Positions 25,618-33,117 of a DNA stretch of 40,645 bases are shown here, piece after piece. The DNA is taken from assembly GCF_013302895.1 (NCBI RefSeq), contig NZ_VJOK01000001.1, forward strand, positions 2,743,587-2,784,231, read 5' to 3'. Position numbers and translations under genes: made by a program. Each line of letters opens with the position of its first letter. The first letter of the stretch is position 1. The notes under the pieces are model-generated. The model saw only the letters and a program-made list of their open reading frames with translations. It did no database searches and was not told the origin of the DNA. The DNA is from Streptomyces albus subsp. chlorinus. GTDB lineage: Bacteria; Actinomycetota; Actinomycetes; Streptomycetales; Streptomycetaceae.

Positions 25618-25883
25618 ACAACACACAGCCCGCCCCCGGCAACGGCGACCTGGCGTGGTTTAAATCCAGCTACAGCAGCGAAGAAGGCGGCGCCTGCCTC
25701 GAAGTCGCGTACACCTGGCACAAGTCCAGCTACAGCGGCGACGAGGGCGGGGCCTGCCTCGAAGTCTCCTCCTGCCCGCACGCCGTCCACGTGCGGGACT
25801 CCAAGAACCCCACCGGCCCCACCCTCGCGCTCTCCCCCACCGCCTGGGCGGCGTTCACGGCGTACGCCGCACACCGCGCGTAG
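25614..25883 (+). CDS. DUF397 protein with two N-terminal repeat units
   Basis: An 89-residue small acidic protein, the usual partner of XRE/DUF5753 regulators. DUF397 normally has one W-x-KSSxSxxxGGxCLEV segment; here it is present twice, WFKSSYSSEEGGACLEVAYT then WHKSSYSGDEGGACLEVSSC, a 20-residue (60-bp) unit. The standard end follows (VHVRDSKNPTGPTLALSP, then TAWAAFTAYAAHRA). It is coupled to the upstream regulator by a 4-bp overlap. The last 90 bp including the stop are identical to those of the paralogue at 27197. Confidence 0.9.
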   Translation: MNNTQPAPGNGDLAWFKSSYSSEEGGACLEVAYTWHKSSYSGDEGGACLEVSSCPHAVHVRDSKNPTGPTLALSPTAWAAFTAYAAHRA

Positions 25884-26110
25884 CGGACGAGGCCGTCTCG
25901 CGACGCAGGTACCCAGGTGCCCAGGGACCAAGGGACCCCTCCTGACGTGGAGGGGTCCCTGCGTTGGGTCAGGCGCCCACGGCAACAAGGACGTCTCGAA
26001 CGGTGCAGACGAAGCTCAAGCAGCGGACGCCGCCGGGGACATCCCGTAAACGCTCCTGGCCACTGGGATGCGGAGTGACCCGAGCTGCGCCGGGCCGGCC
26101 TGCTGGACCT

Positions 26111-26372
26111 GTGGACGACTGCGCCGTGGACGGCTCGTACGTCCGGGCGCTCAGGGGAGACAAGTACCGCCGCCTGCTGCGAAAGCGCGACATCACACCG
26201 CTGATCGCCCGACGCGGCGTCGCCGACGGCTCCAGGCTGGGCACGGTGCGTTGGGTGGTCGAGCGCGCGTTCGCCTGGCCGCGCCCACCAGTTCACCAAA
26301 GCCTGCTCGAACTCGCCTGCGGCATCATCTGCGTCCGACGATTCCGGGCGGCGTTCTGGAACGATCAGTTAG
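26111..26372 (+). pseudogene. IS5-type transposase remnant
   Basis: The + frame reads VDDCAVDGSYVRALRGDKYR, RLLRKRDITPLIARRGVADG, LGTVRWVVERAFAW, then SLLELACGIICVRRFRAAFW. These are C-terminal motifs of an IS5-family DDE transposase, including the RWVVER segment with the final Glu. About fifteen residues normally found after the FAW motif (the RIRYERR segment) are replaced by PRPPVHQ, and the N-terminal part is missing. No terminal inverted repeats could be recognised. A dead fragment between the two DUF397 paralogues. Confidence 0.75.
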
Positions 26373-26622
26373 CCGTGAACCGTGCCTCACCGGATCCGGT
26401 GTCCACCCGGAATGCCTCCGCCAGTTCCTTGAACGGCCTCTTCTCGAACCCTTCGGGGACTTCCAGTTCGACCACTCCCGCTCCGCCTGCTCCCTCACGC
26501 CGCTCGTCCCCGGGGCCGACACCCGGAGGGAGCGGCTTGCACGTCACGCGTTCGCCGTCCTCGACGATCTCGGAAAGAGCCGTGATGCGCCCACTCGCGT
26601 CGAACGCCGCATACACACGCAT
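26365..26622 (-). CDS. Hypothetical protein, 85 residues
   Basis: Reads MRVYAAFDASGRITALSEIV, a Gly/Pro-rich middle (PPGVGPGDERREGAGGAG), then VVELEVPEGFEKRPFKELAE and VDTGSGEARFTAN. The ATG at 26622 follows AGGAG. I do not recognise the family; the two beta-rich ends resemble a small single-domain protein with an inserted linker. It lies 26 bp after the gene at 26649-26927 and is probably in the same transcript. Its 3' end overlaps the transposase remnant by a few bases. Confidence 0.6.
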   Translation of the reverse strand: MRVYAAFDASGRITALSEIVEDGERVTCKPLPPGVGPGDERREGAGGAGVVELEVPEGFEKRPFKELAEAFRVDTGSGEARFTAN

Positions 26623-26648
26623 AGAGACCACTCCTAGGCTAGTCCTGG

Positions 26649-26927
26649 CTAGGTCACGGTGATCATGCTCATATTGAAGCTGGAGGCGTTGACCGCACTC
26701 AGATGGACCCAGCGCGCTTGCGGAATGCCCTGGCCGTTATCCCAAGTGGCAGCCTCTCCCAGGTAGTACAGGGTTGCGGTCCGGTCGCTCAGCGGGTTCT
26801 GGCTGACAGACATGCGCACCCAGAATCCGGCGCTCTGGTCGTTGGGCCACTGCCAGCGCCACCACGTGTCCTCGCCACTCGCCATGAAGAGCGCACCGCT
26901 GGCTATCCGATAGACGTCCGATGGCAT
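26649..26927 (-). CDS. Hypothetical protein, 92 residues, Trp-rich
   Basis: Begins MPSDVYRIASGALFMASGED, then TWWRWQWPNDQSAGFWVRMS, and ends ASSFNMSMITVT. The ATG at 26927 follows AGGAG. It has no signal peptide and no Cys, and alternates hydrophobic and polar residues like a beta-sandwich. Seven Trp in 92 residues suggest a binding face. Not recognised. It is the first gene of a probable pair with 26365-26622, on the strand opposite to the DUF397 genes. Confidence 0.6.
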   Translation of the reverse strand: MPSDVYRIASGALFMASGEDTWWRWQWPNDQSAGFWVRMSVSQNPLSDRTATLYYLGEAATWDNGQGIPQARWVHLSAVNASSFNMSMITVT

Positions 26928-26966
26928 GACACACTCCTGTCTCCCGACCACCCCCTTTTTTCCAGG

Positions 26967-27188
26967 ATGAACCTTTTTGGCCTAGTCGCAACTCCATCTC
27001 GACTCCTCGTGGCGGACGCCGTACCACGGAAAGGGGAGATGGCCGGCTGGTCGCAGTGGGACAACTCGTTCCTCATTCTGGAACACTCAGTAAGCCAGAA
27101 GGAGCGTCCGTCTGGCGCGCGCGTACGTGATGCCGTGAACGCAGGCCCTGTACCCGAAGAGATGCGGGACCCGCCCGACCGCCTGTGA
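26967..27188 (+). CDS. Short hypothetical ORF upstream of the second DUF397 gene
   Basis: A 73-codon frame with a protein-like sequence (LVADAVPRKGEMAG, WSQWDNSFLILEHSVSQKER, RVRDAVNAGPVPEEM). The ATG at 26967 has no good ribosome site, so it may be the tail of a larger decayed gene, for example a partner of the downstream DUF397. It stops 8 bp before the DUF397 ATG, which fits coupling. Not recognised. Confidence 0.4.
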   Translation: MNLFGLVATPSRLLVADAVPRKGEMAGWSQWDNSFLILEHSVSQKERPSGARVRDAVNAGPVPEEMRDPPDRL

Positions 27189-27196
27189 GGAGAGTC

Positions 27197-27526
27197 ATGG
27201 TCAGCGCAGCAAACAGCCCCAGGCCCGCAAGCCTGGCGTGGTTCAAGTCCAGCCACAGCAGCGAACAGGGCGGCGCCTGCCTCGAAGTCGCCTACAACTG
27301 GCAAAAATCCAGCCACAGCGGCGAGGAAGGCGGCAACTGCCTCGAAGTCGCCTACAGCTGGTACAAGTCCAGCCACAGCGGCAGCGAGGGCGGCGCCTGC
27401 CTCGAAGTCTCATCCTGCCCCCACGCCATCCACGTCCGGGACTCCAAGAACCCCACCGGCCCCACCCTCGCGCTCTCCCCCACCGCCTGGGCGGCGTTCA
27501 CGGCGTACGCCGCACACCGCGCGTAG
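27197..27526 (+). CDS. DUF397 protein with three N-terminal repeat units
   Basis: A 109-residue paralogue of the gene at 25614. The 20-residue unit is present three times: WFKSSHSSEQGGACLEVAYN, WQKSSHSGEEGGNCLEVAYS and WYKSSHSGSEGGACLEVSSC, followed by the same VRDSKNPTGPTLALSP ending. The final 90 bp, stop codon included, are identical to the first paralogue, showing recent duplication or gene conversion. The ATG at 27197 has GAGGAG 5 bp upstream; the longer GTG start at 27185 is rejected. There is no intact XRE gene next to it, so it may partner the regulator at 24790. Confidence 0.88.
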   Translation: MVSAANSPRPASLAWFKSSHSSEQGGACLEVAYNWQKSSHSGEEGGNCLEVAYSWYKSSHSGSEGGACLEVSSCPHAIHVRDSKNPTGPTLALSPTAWAAFTAYAAHRA

Positions 27527-27901
27527 GGCCCTTCTTCTGGATCACCCATCCGTGGTCCCGCCGCGCGGGCTTCCCGCCACGCCTGAGCGGGACGACTCCG
27601 CGCGCGACAACCGGGGCAGGGGTGCAGCTAGCGTCCGCCAGAAGCGGAGGAGGGGCCGCTGTCGTGGCGCTGCTCCACCTCGTGGAGAGCGAGCGTCGCC
27701 CGCAGGGACAGCCCCGGCTGCCGGCTCGGCGGCGGCAGCCGCCAGGCGCGACGGGGCACGGGACGCGGAAGGGCGCGCAGGGCACCGGGACGCCTACGCG
27801 GCATCGGCCCTTCGGCAGAGGAGCGTTGCGGTCATGCACGCATCGTGCCACGGCCCGCGCGCACCCGGCGAGGGGATAACCGGGCAGACGACTGGCCGGC
27901 C

Positions 27902-28013
27902 GGGCAGACGGCCCGGCGGACGGAGAGGCGGGCGGACGGCCCGGCGGACGGAAAGACGGGCAGACGGCCCGGCGGACGGAGAGGCGGGCGGACGGCCCGG
28001 CCGTCGGAGAGGC
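27902..28013. repeat. Four 28-bp tandem repeats
   Basis: Four units of GGGC(A/G)GACGGCCCGGCGG-type sequence, each 28 bp, with alternating A/G variants. They lie in the 700-bp gene-free interval 27527-28231, in which I see no convincing gene. No spacers separate the units, so it is not a CRISPR array. Confidence 0.8.
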
Positions 28014-28177
28014 GGCCGGGCGAGGCGGGGCTCGTTCTCCGGGTGCGGTTGGTGCCTCGACGACGCCCCGCCCCGCGAGAGCGCAGGCGGCGCACGCGGG
28101 GGGCGCGCCCAAGTCCCCCGCGGTACCCCGCGTGCAGCGGTACCGCGGACGGCGGACGGCGGACGGCCTCACGGTTC

Positions 28178-28269
28178 CGTCGCCGTCAGGCCGTCCCAGG
28201 TGTCGCCGTCAGGCCGTCCCAGGTGTCGCCGTCAGGCCGTCCCAGGTGTCGCCGTCAGGCCGTCCCAGG
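28178..28269. repeat. Four 23-bp tandem repeats spanning the tetR stop codon
   Basis: Four near-identical 23-mers (TGTCGCCGTCAGGCCGTCCC plus AGG) at 28178, 28201, 28224 and 28247. The TetR gene ends inside the third copy (TGA at 28232-28234). As 23 is not a multiple of 3, loss or gain of a unit would alter the protein tail. Confidence 0.88.
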
Positions 28270-28849
28270 CGGTCATGGCCGCGTCCGCGACGGCGAGGAG
28301 GTCGGTGCGGGGGGCGCCGTCCCGGGCGCGGAGGGAGAGGCCGAACAGGACGGTGGCGTAGTACGCGGCGAGGGTGGCGGTGTCGGTGCCGGGCGGCACA
28401 TCTCCCTCGGCCACGCCCCGGTCGGCCCGCGCGCGGAGGTACTCCTCGGTGGTGCGGCGGTCCTTGGCCAGCAGTTCGCGGACGGGCTCGTTCTCCGGGG
28501 TGCAGTTGGTGCCGGCCAGCACGACCATGCAGCCGGAGGGCTTGCCGGGTTCGGTGTAGCGGCAGGCGTTGCGGCGCAGCGCCTCGTGGACGCCCTCGCG
28601 CGCGGTGGCGGCCTCGTCGAGGGCCTGGGAGGTGGCGCTGCCCTCGGTGCGCTCGTACAACTCGACTGCCTCGCGGAAGAGTTGCTCCTTGGAGCCGAAC
28701 GCGGCGTAGAGGCTGGGCGGTCTGATGCCCATGGCCTCGGTCAGTTCGGCCAGCGACGTCGCCTCGTAGCCCCGCTCCCAGAAGACGCGCATCGCCGCTT
28801 CCAGTGCGGCGTCCCGGTCGAAGGTGCGCGGCCGTCCGCGTCCCGCCAT
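28232..28849 (-). CDS. TetR family regulator
   Basis: A 205-residue repressor. Residues 6-55 are the TetR helix-turn-helix (RPRTFDRDAALEAAMRVFWE, RGYEATSLAELTEAMGIRPP, SLYAAFGSKEQLFREAV). The C-terminal ligand domain includes CRYTEPGKPSGCMVVLAGTN and AAYYATVLFGLSLRARDGA, as in the AcrR/YcdC-type group that controls oxidoreductases. It is divergent from an SDR gene with two related operators between them, so it most likely represses that gene. The ATG at 28849 is preferred over GTG at 28852. Its last residues (DGLTATPGTA) are encoded by the 23-bp repeats. Confidence 0.9.
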   Translation of the reverse strand: MAGRGRPRTFDRDAALEAAMRVFWERGYEATSLAELTEAMGIRPPSLYAAFGSKEQLFREAVELYERTEGSATSQALDEAATAREGVHEALRRNACRYTEPGKPSGCMVVLAGTNCTPENEPVRELLAKDRRTTEEYLRARADRGVAEGDVPPGTDTATLAAYYATVLFGLSLRARDGAPRTDLLAVADAAMTAWDGLTATPGTA

Positions 28850-28861
28850 CACCGGCCCACC

Positions 28862-28882
28862 TTTCTGTAGCGTCCGTTACTG
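28862..28882. promoter_or_regulatory. TetR operator, tetR-proximal
   Basis: TGTAGCG-TC-CGTTAC, a near-palindrome. Its left part TTTCTGTAGCG (28862-28872) recurs as an exact inverted copy at 28931-28941 beside the SDR gene. Confidence 0.6.
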
Positions 28883-28921
28883 AAAGCCCTTGACGACCGA
28901 GGATACTCGCTGCCTTAATTA

Positions 28922-28941
28922 TTAAGCGGTCGCTACAGAAA
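28922..28941. promoter_or_regulatory. TetR operator, SDR-proximal
   Basis: AGCG-GT-CGCT palindrome within TTAAGCGGTCGCTACAGAAA, matching the common TetR site TAGCGnnCGCTA. Adjacent CTTAATTATTAAG (28914-28926) is a perfect AT-rich palindrome that may contain the -10 elements. Confidence 0.6.
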
Positions 28942-28998
28942 TCGGCGTGGCGCCCGCCGACAGCCACGACAGCCATGAACCACCCTGGAAGGACAGCC

Positions 28999-29778
28999 AT
29001 GACAGCGACAGCGGCCACGACAGCCCGCCCCTCCCGCCACCTCCCCCTGGACGGCAAGGCGGCACTGGTCACGGGCGGCAGCCGGGGCATCGGCGCCGCC
29101 ATCGCGCGGCGGCTCGCCGCCGACGGCGCCGACGTGGCGCTGACCTACGTCAGCGCGGAGGGCCGGGCCAAGGAGGTCGCCGAGGACATCCGCGCCACCG
29201 GGCGCCGCGCCCTGACGCTGCGCGCGGACAGCGCCTCGGCCACCGAACCGGCCGAGGCCGTGCACCGCGCGGCCCGCGAGTTCGGCCGCCTCGACATCCT
29301 CGTCAACAACGCGGGGGTCTTCCCCCACGGCCCGCTGGCCGACCTCGCGGTGGAGGAGATCGACCGCACCCTGGCCGTCCACGTCCGCGCCGTCCTGCTC
29401 GCCGCCCAGGCCGCCGCCGGGCACATGTCGGCCGGCGGACGGGTCGTCACCATCGGCAGCAACCTCGCCGAACGCCCCGGGCGCCCCGGCGTCACCCTCT
29501 ACTCCGCCTCCAAGTCCGCGCTCCTCGGCCTCACCAAGGGCCTCGCCCGCGACCTGGGCGACCTCGGCATCACCGCCAACCTCGTCCAGCCCGGCCCCAC
29601 CGACACCGAGATGAACCCCGCCGACGGCGCACACGCCGACGCGCACCGCGCCGCGAGCGCCCTGGGCCGCTTCAACGCGCCCGAGGACATCGCCGCCATG
29701 GTGGCCCACCTGGCGGGCCCCGACGCGGGCGGCATCACGGGCGCGGCCTTCACCCTGGACGCGGGCACCAACGTCTGA
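28999..29778 (+). CDS. SDR family oxidoreductase
   Basis: A 259-residue classical short-chain dehydrogenase. NAD(P)-binding TGGSRGIG is at 25-32, NNAG at 103-106, and catalytic Ser154 (TIGSN), Tyr168 and Lys172 (YSASK). The C-terminal GRFNAPEDIAAMVAHLAGPD and GAAFTLDAGTNV are typical of 3-oxoacyl-ACP reductase-like members. ALTYVS after the second strand suggests NADPH use. The ATG at 28999 follows GGAAGGAC; an in-frame ATG at 28975 lacks a ribosome site. Controlled, by inference, by the divergent TetR gene. The substrate is unknown. Confidence 0.9.
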   Translation: MTATAATTARPSRHLPLDGKAALVTGGSRGIGAAIARRLAADGADVALTYVSAEGRAKEVAEDIRATGRRALTLRADSASATEPAEAVHRAAREFGRLDILVNNAGVFPHGPLADLAVEEIDRTLAVHVRAVLLAAQAAAGHMSAGGRVVTIGSNLAERPGRPGVTLYSASKSALLGLTKGLARDLGDLGITANLVQPGPTDTEMNPADGAHADAHRAASALGRFNAPEDIAAMVAHLAGPDAGGITGAAFTLDAGTNV

Positions 29779-29802
29779 CGGCCGAGGATCCGGCGGGCGG
29801 CC

Positions 29803-30822
29803 TCAACCGACCATCAGCGTCTCGTCCTCCTCCGGGAGCCAGGCTCCCCGAGGCCGCTCCCGCCAGCCCTCGGCGGCCCCCAGCCGGCAGGCCGCCTCAC
29901 CCAGCGCGGCGAGGCCCGGATGGCGCAGCCCCCGGCGCCACACCACCGAGACGGGCGACAGCGGCACGGGTGCTCCCAGCGGGCGCAGCACCATGCCCGG
30001 CACGCCGATGAACTCCACGGTCGCCAGCACCGACCAGCCCCGCCCCCGCACCACCCGGGCGAACTCGCGCTCCCCCTCGATCTTCGGGAAGGACGCCGCC
30101 AGTTCGATCCCGTACCGGGCGAAGAGGGTACGCGCGTACGAGGTCCACTCGGCGGTGCCGGGATTCCCCGCGCCCGCGTACAGCGTCTCCCCCGCCAGCG
30201 CGGCGGGCGGCACCTCGGTGAGCCCCGCCAGCCGGTGCTCCTCGGGCAGCAGGACCGCCACCCGCTCGTAGCGCACCAGCCGGTGCTCCAGCCCGGCCAG
30301 CAGGTGCGGGGGCAGCCCGGCCACCCGGCCGAAGGAGACGTCCAGGCCGCCGACGGGGACGCCCGCGCCGCCCGGCACGCCGTCGGCGGGCGGCGCGGGC
30401 CCGAGGAGATCGGCGGCGGCGGCCGTCAGACCGCTGTAGTAGCGGGCCACGAACTCGATGTCCGGCGCCGCCTCGCGCGCCGCCTCCAGCACCCGCTGCC
30501 CCGTCGAGACGGGCGCCGCCACATCGACGACCAGCGGCCGCACCTCCGCGGCACCGGCCCCGTCGAGAGCGGTGGCCAGCTCCTCGTACGCGGCCAGCAC
30601 CCGCCGTGCGTGGGGCAGCAGCCGCTCGCCCTCCTCCGTCAGCGCCACCCGACGGGTGCTGCGCACGAACAGCGCCGCCCCCACCTCCCGCTCCAGCGCC
30701 CGCACATCCCGGCTGAGCGCCTGCTGCGCCACGTACAGCCGCCCGGCCGCCCGTGTGAAGTGCAGCTCCTCGGCGACGGCGACGAAAGCCCGCAGCAGCC
30801 GCGGGGAGGGATGACAAGGCAC
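29803..30822 (-). CDS. LysR family transcriptional regulator
   Basis: A 339-residue regulator. The N-terminal winged helix (RLLRAFVAVAEELHFTRAAG, RLYVAQQALSRDVRALEREV, FVRSTRRVALTEEG) is followed by a linker helix and the periplasmic-binding-protein-like effector domain from about residue 95. It is longer than usual at the C-terminus (about 30 residues, ending EEDETLMVG). The start is GTG at 30822 with no visible ribosome site, so the mRNA may be leaderless. It is 30 bp downstream of the MpaB-family gene on the same strand and convergent with the SDR gene; regulation of the former is possible but unproven. Confidence 0.9.
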   Translation of the reverse strand: MPCHPSPRLLRAFVAVAEELHFTRAAGRLYVAQQALSRDVRALEREVGAALFVRSTRRVALTEEGERLLPHARRVLAAYEELATALDGAGAAEVRPLVVDVAAPVSTGQRVLEAAREAAPDIEFVARYYSGLTAAAADLLGPAPPADGVPGGAGVPVGGLDVSFGRVAGLPPHLLAGLEHRLVRYERVAVLLPEEHRLAGLTEVPPAALAGETLYAGAGNPGTAEWTSYARTLFARYGIELAASFPKIEGEREFARVVRGRGWSVLATVEFIGVPGMVLRPLGAPVPLSPVSVVWRRGLRHPGLAALGEAACRLGAAEGWRERPRGAWLPEEDETLMVG

Positions 30823-30852
30823 CGCTGGACGGTAAGCGAACCGGGCGCCCGC

Positions 30853-31821
30853 TCACAACGCCGAAGGGGGCACATAGTGCCGCGGGCTGTTCCGCTCCCG
30901 CTCGGGCGGCAGATTGCGGGCCGGCGTCTCCACCGAGGGCGCGTCCTGGGGCCTGCGCCCCCGCGCCCGCTCCCAGCCCGCTCGCGCCCTGGGGTGGTAG
31001 CGCCGCGCGGGAGGGACCAGCTTCCAGCCCAGATGCACCAGCCGCCCCAGACGGCGCAGCCTGCGCTCGTCCCGTGCCGTCCACGCGTAGCCCAGGCGGC
31101 GCCGTACGGCGGGCGGGAAGAAGCCGACCGTGAACCACACCGACGCCCGCGCCACCGGCCCCCGCACCAGCCGCCAGCCCGCGTCCGGCAGCCACCGCGG
31201 CGCCGGCGGCCTGGCCAGCAGCGTCAGATCGAGCACGTCCCGGGTGGGCCGGTTGTCCTCCAGCACCTCGGCGGCCATGTGCTCCCAGTACGCCTGGAAG
31301 TCCTCCCAACTCGCCGGTACGGGACGCATGCTCATGCCGTACAGCCGCCACCACCGCACATGCTCCTCGAACAGCTGCCGCCGCTGCGCCTCGGACAGCC
31401 CCGGGCCGAGCCGGTCGGCGACCAGGGAGGTGAGCATGAAGAACGTGGCGTGCGCCCAGTAGAACGTGTCCGGCTCCAGCGCATGGTACGGGCGGCCGTG
31501 CCGGTCGGTGCCCCGGACCGTGGCGTGGTAGCCGCGCACCTGCCGCGCCGTCCGGGCCGCGCGCGGGCCGTCGTAGACCACGCCGCCGATCGGGTAGAGC
31601 GAACGGAAGAGCCGCTGCCAGCGCTCCTCGAAGAACCGCGAGTGCTCGGCCACCCCCGCGCCCAGCTTCGGATGCATGTTCTGCATGGCCCCCGCCCAGG
31701 GAGCCAGCAGCACTCCGCGCCAGTCCCCGAAGTACTTCCATGTCAGCGAGTCCGGCCCCAGGGGCTCCGGCTCCGGGACACCACGCGGACGGCCGCGGCC
31801 TGCCGCCTCGTCCGGGACCAT
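30853..31821 (-). CDS. Oxygenase MpaB family protein (DUF2236)
   Basis: A 322-residue protein of the group related to the fungal oxygenase MpaB and to latex-clearing protein, which bind haem b and cleave isoprenoid or other hydrophobic chains. Visible family segments: LTWKYFGDWRGVLLAPWAGA, MQNMHPKLGAGVAEHSRFFE, YHATVRGTD, DTFYWAHATFFMLTSLVADR (His as a candidate haem ligand) and RRLGYAWTARDERRLR. There is no signal peptide. The ATG at 31821 follows GGAGGGGAG. Probably cotranscribed with the LysR gene 30 bp downstream. Confidence 0.85.
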   Translation of the reverse strand: MVPDEAAGRGRPRGVPEPEPLGPDSLTWKYFGDWRGVLLAPWAGAMQNMHPKLGAGVAEHSRFFEERWQRLFRSLYPIGGVVYDGPRAARTARQVRGYHATVRGTDRHGRPYHALEPDTFYWAHATFFMLTSLVADRLGPGLSEAQRRQLFEEHVRWWRLYGMSMRPVPASWEDFQAYWEHMAAEVLEDNRPTRDVLDLTLLARPPAPRWLPDAGWRLVRGPVARASVWFTVGFFPPAVRRRLGYAWTARDERRLRRLGRLVHLGWKLVPPARRYHPRARAGWERARGRRPQDAPSVETPARNLPPERERNSPRHYVPPSAL

Positions 31822-32039
31822 ACGACGCTCCCCTCCGGCCCTCGGGCCGCACTCCTCCGCGCTCCCCGCTCCTGGGGCTCCCCCGTGTCTCCTCCCCCGG
31901 CGCGCGGGCCTCGAACAAGGGAGCGCGCGGTCCACAGCACGGAGACGCGGGGTGACGGAACGACGAAGGCGGGGCCGTCACGCTGTGTGCGTGGCGGCCC
32001 CGCCTTCGGTGCCTCCCACCTGAGGGAGAGGCTCTTCCG

Positions 32040-32409
32040 TGGAGATGGCGGGAATCGAACCCGCGTCCAACGAAGTGGAAACAGGGCTTCTCCGAGCGCA
32101 GTCCGCTGCGATTTTCTCGGCCCCGGAGATCACGCGGACAAGTCTCCGACGGGCCCAGTCACTGTGTGATGTCCCGGTAGGTCCCGTGACCGGACCTACG
32201 CGGTGAGTTCCCTTAGCTGATGCCAGGAACCGGGGCGGGAACTACCCCGGGCTGACACTTCGCAGGTCGCTGCTCAGGCAGCGAGGGCGAAGGAATCGCG
32301 CTTGGTGTTGGCGATTATTTTTTTGCGGCACATGGTTTACGAGATCATTGCCGCGTTCCTCGGCTCGCTTCCCCTGCTTCGACGTTCGCTGTCGAAACCG
32401 ATCATCCCC
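32040..32409 (-). ncRNA. ssrA: Transfer-messenger RNA
   Basis: Rescues stalled ribosomes and tags the nascent protein for degradation. The acceptor stem pairs 5' GGGGATG (at 32409) with CATCTCC (at 32041). The 3' part has the T arm GGGTTCGATTCCC, and the 5' part has GATCGGTTTCGACAG, the hallmark start of tmRNA. The tag frame at 32312-32274 reads ANTKRDSFALAA then TGA, with the A-rich resume region AAAAAAATAATC just before GCC. CCA is not encoded (the genome continues ACGG). smpB lies upstream on the same strand. Confidence 0.96.
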
Positions 32410-32457
32410 GTGTTGAATTGACAAGCTGCTCACCCTCGCGGGCGGCGTCTGCCGACC

Positions 32458-32488
32458 ATGATACGTGACCCGGTCGCACCTGTGCCAA
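32458..32488 (-). promoter_or_regulatory. Candidate ssrA promoter
   Basis: On the minus strand TTGGCA is followed, after 19 bp, by TATCAT. It would start transcription about 40 nt before the mature 5' end of tmRNA, the leader being removed by RNase P. The spacer is longer than ideal. Confidence 0.4.
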
Positions 32489-32574
32489 CGCTTTACGGCG
32501 CCTTCCTGTTCCCCGGGCGGGTTCCTGTTCCCCGGACGGGTTCCCGTTCCCCCGGCGGGGCGGGAGGCGCGGCC

Positions 32575-33099
32575 TCAGCCCGCCAGGCGCTGGCGGCGGC
32601 GGACCGCGGAGACGGCGCGCTCCGCCTCGCGCCGGTCCTGCTTCTCGCGGAGCGTCTGCCGCTTGTCGTAGTCCTTCTTGCCCCGGGCGAGCGCGATCTC
32701 CACCTTCGCCCGGCCACGGAGGAAGTACAGCCGCAGCGGGACGAGGGTGAGGCCCGTCTCCTGGAGCTTGCCGGTCAGCTTGTCGATCTCCGAGCGGTGC
32801 AGCAGCAGCTTCCGCTTGCGGCGGGCGGCGTGGTTGGTCCACGTGCCCTGCGCGTACTCGGGGATGTGCACGTTGTGCAGCCAGACCTCGCCGCCGTCGA
32901 TCTGGGCGAAGCCGTCGACGAGGGAGGCGCGGCCCTGACGCAGCGACTTGACCTCGGTCCCCGTCAGCGCGATACCGCACTCGTAGGTGTCGAGCACCTG
33001 GTAGTCGTGCCGCGCCTTCTTGTTCTGCGCGACCAGCTTCGGGGCGTCCCGGTCGTCCTTGGCCTTCGCCTTGGCCCGTGTCGTCTTCATCTTCGCCAT
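32575..33099 (-). CDS. smpB: SsrA-binding protein SmpB
   Basis: Binds the tRNA-like domain of tmRNA and delivers it to stalled ribosomes. The 174-residue protein has the OB-like core: [80 protein letters not shown] and [20 protein letters not shown]. The basic tail starts [20 protein letters not shown]. It has a Lys-rich N-terminal extension ([14 protein letters not shown]). It starts 18 bp after the S41 protease gene, so it belongs to the ftsEX-protease operon, with ssrA directly downstream. Confidence 0.96.
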   Translation of the reverse strand: MAKMKTTRAKAKAKDDRDAPKLVAQNKKARHDYQVLDTYECGIALTGTEVKSLRQGRASLVDGFAQIDGGEVWLHNVHIPEYAQGTWTNHAARRKRKLLLHRSEIDKLTGKLQETGLTLVPLRLYFLRGRAKVEIALARGKKDYDKRQTLREKQDRREAERAVSAVRRRQRLAG

Positions 33100-33117
33100 A
33101 GCCCCGTCATTCTCCCA

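Noticed and set aside
26111..26372. Functional insertion sequence
   Set aside because: The transposase lacks its N-terminal half and has an internal replacement, and no terminal repeats were found.
27902..28269. Possible CRISPR array
   Set aside because: Units are head-to-tail with no unique spacers and no cas genes nearby.
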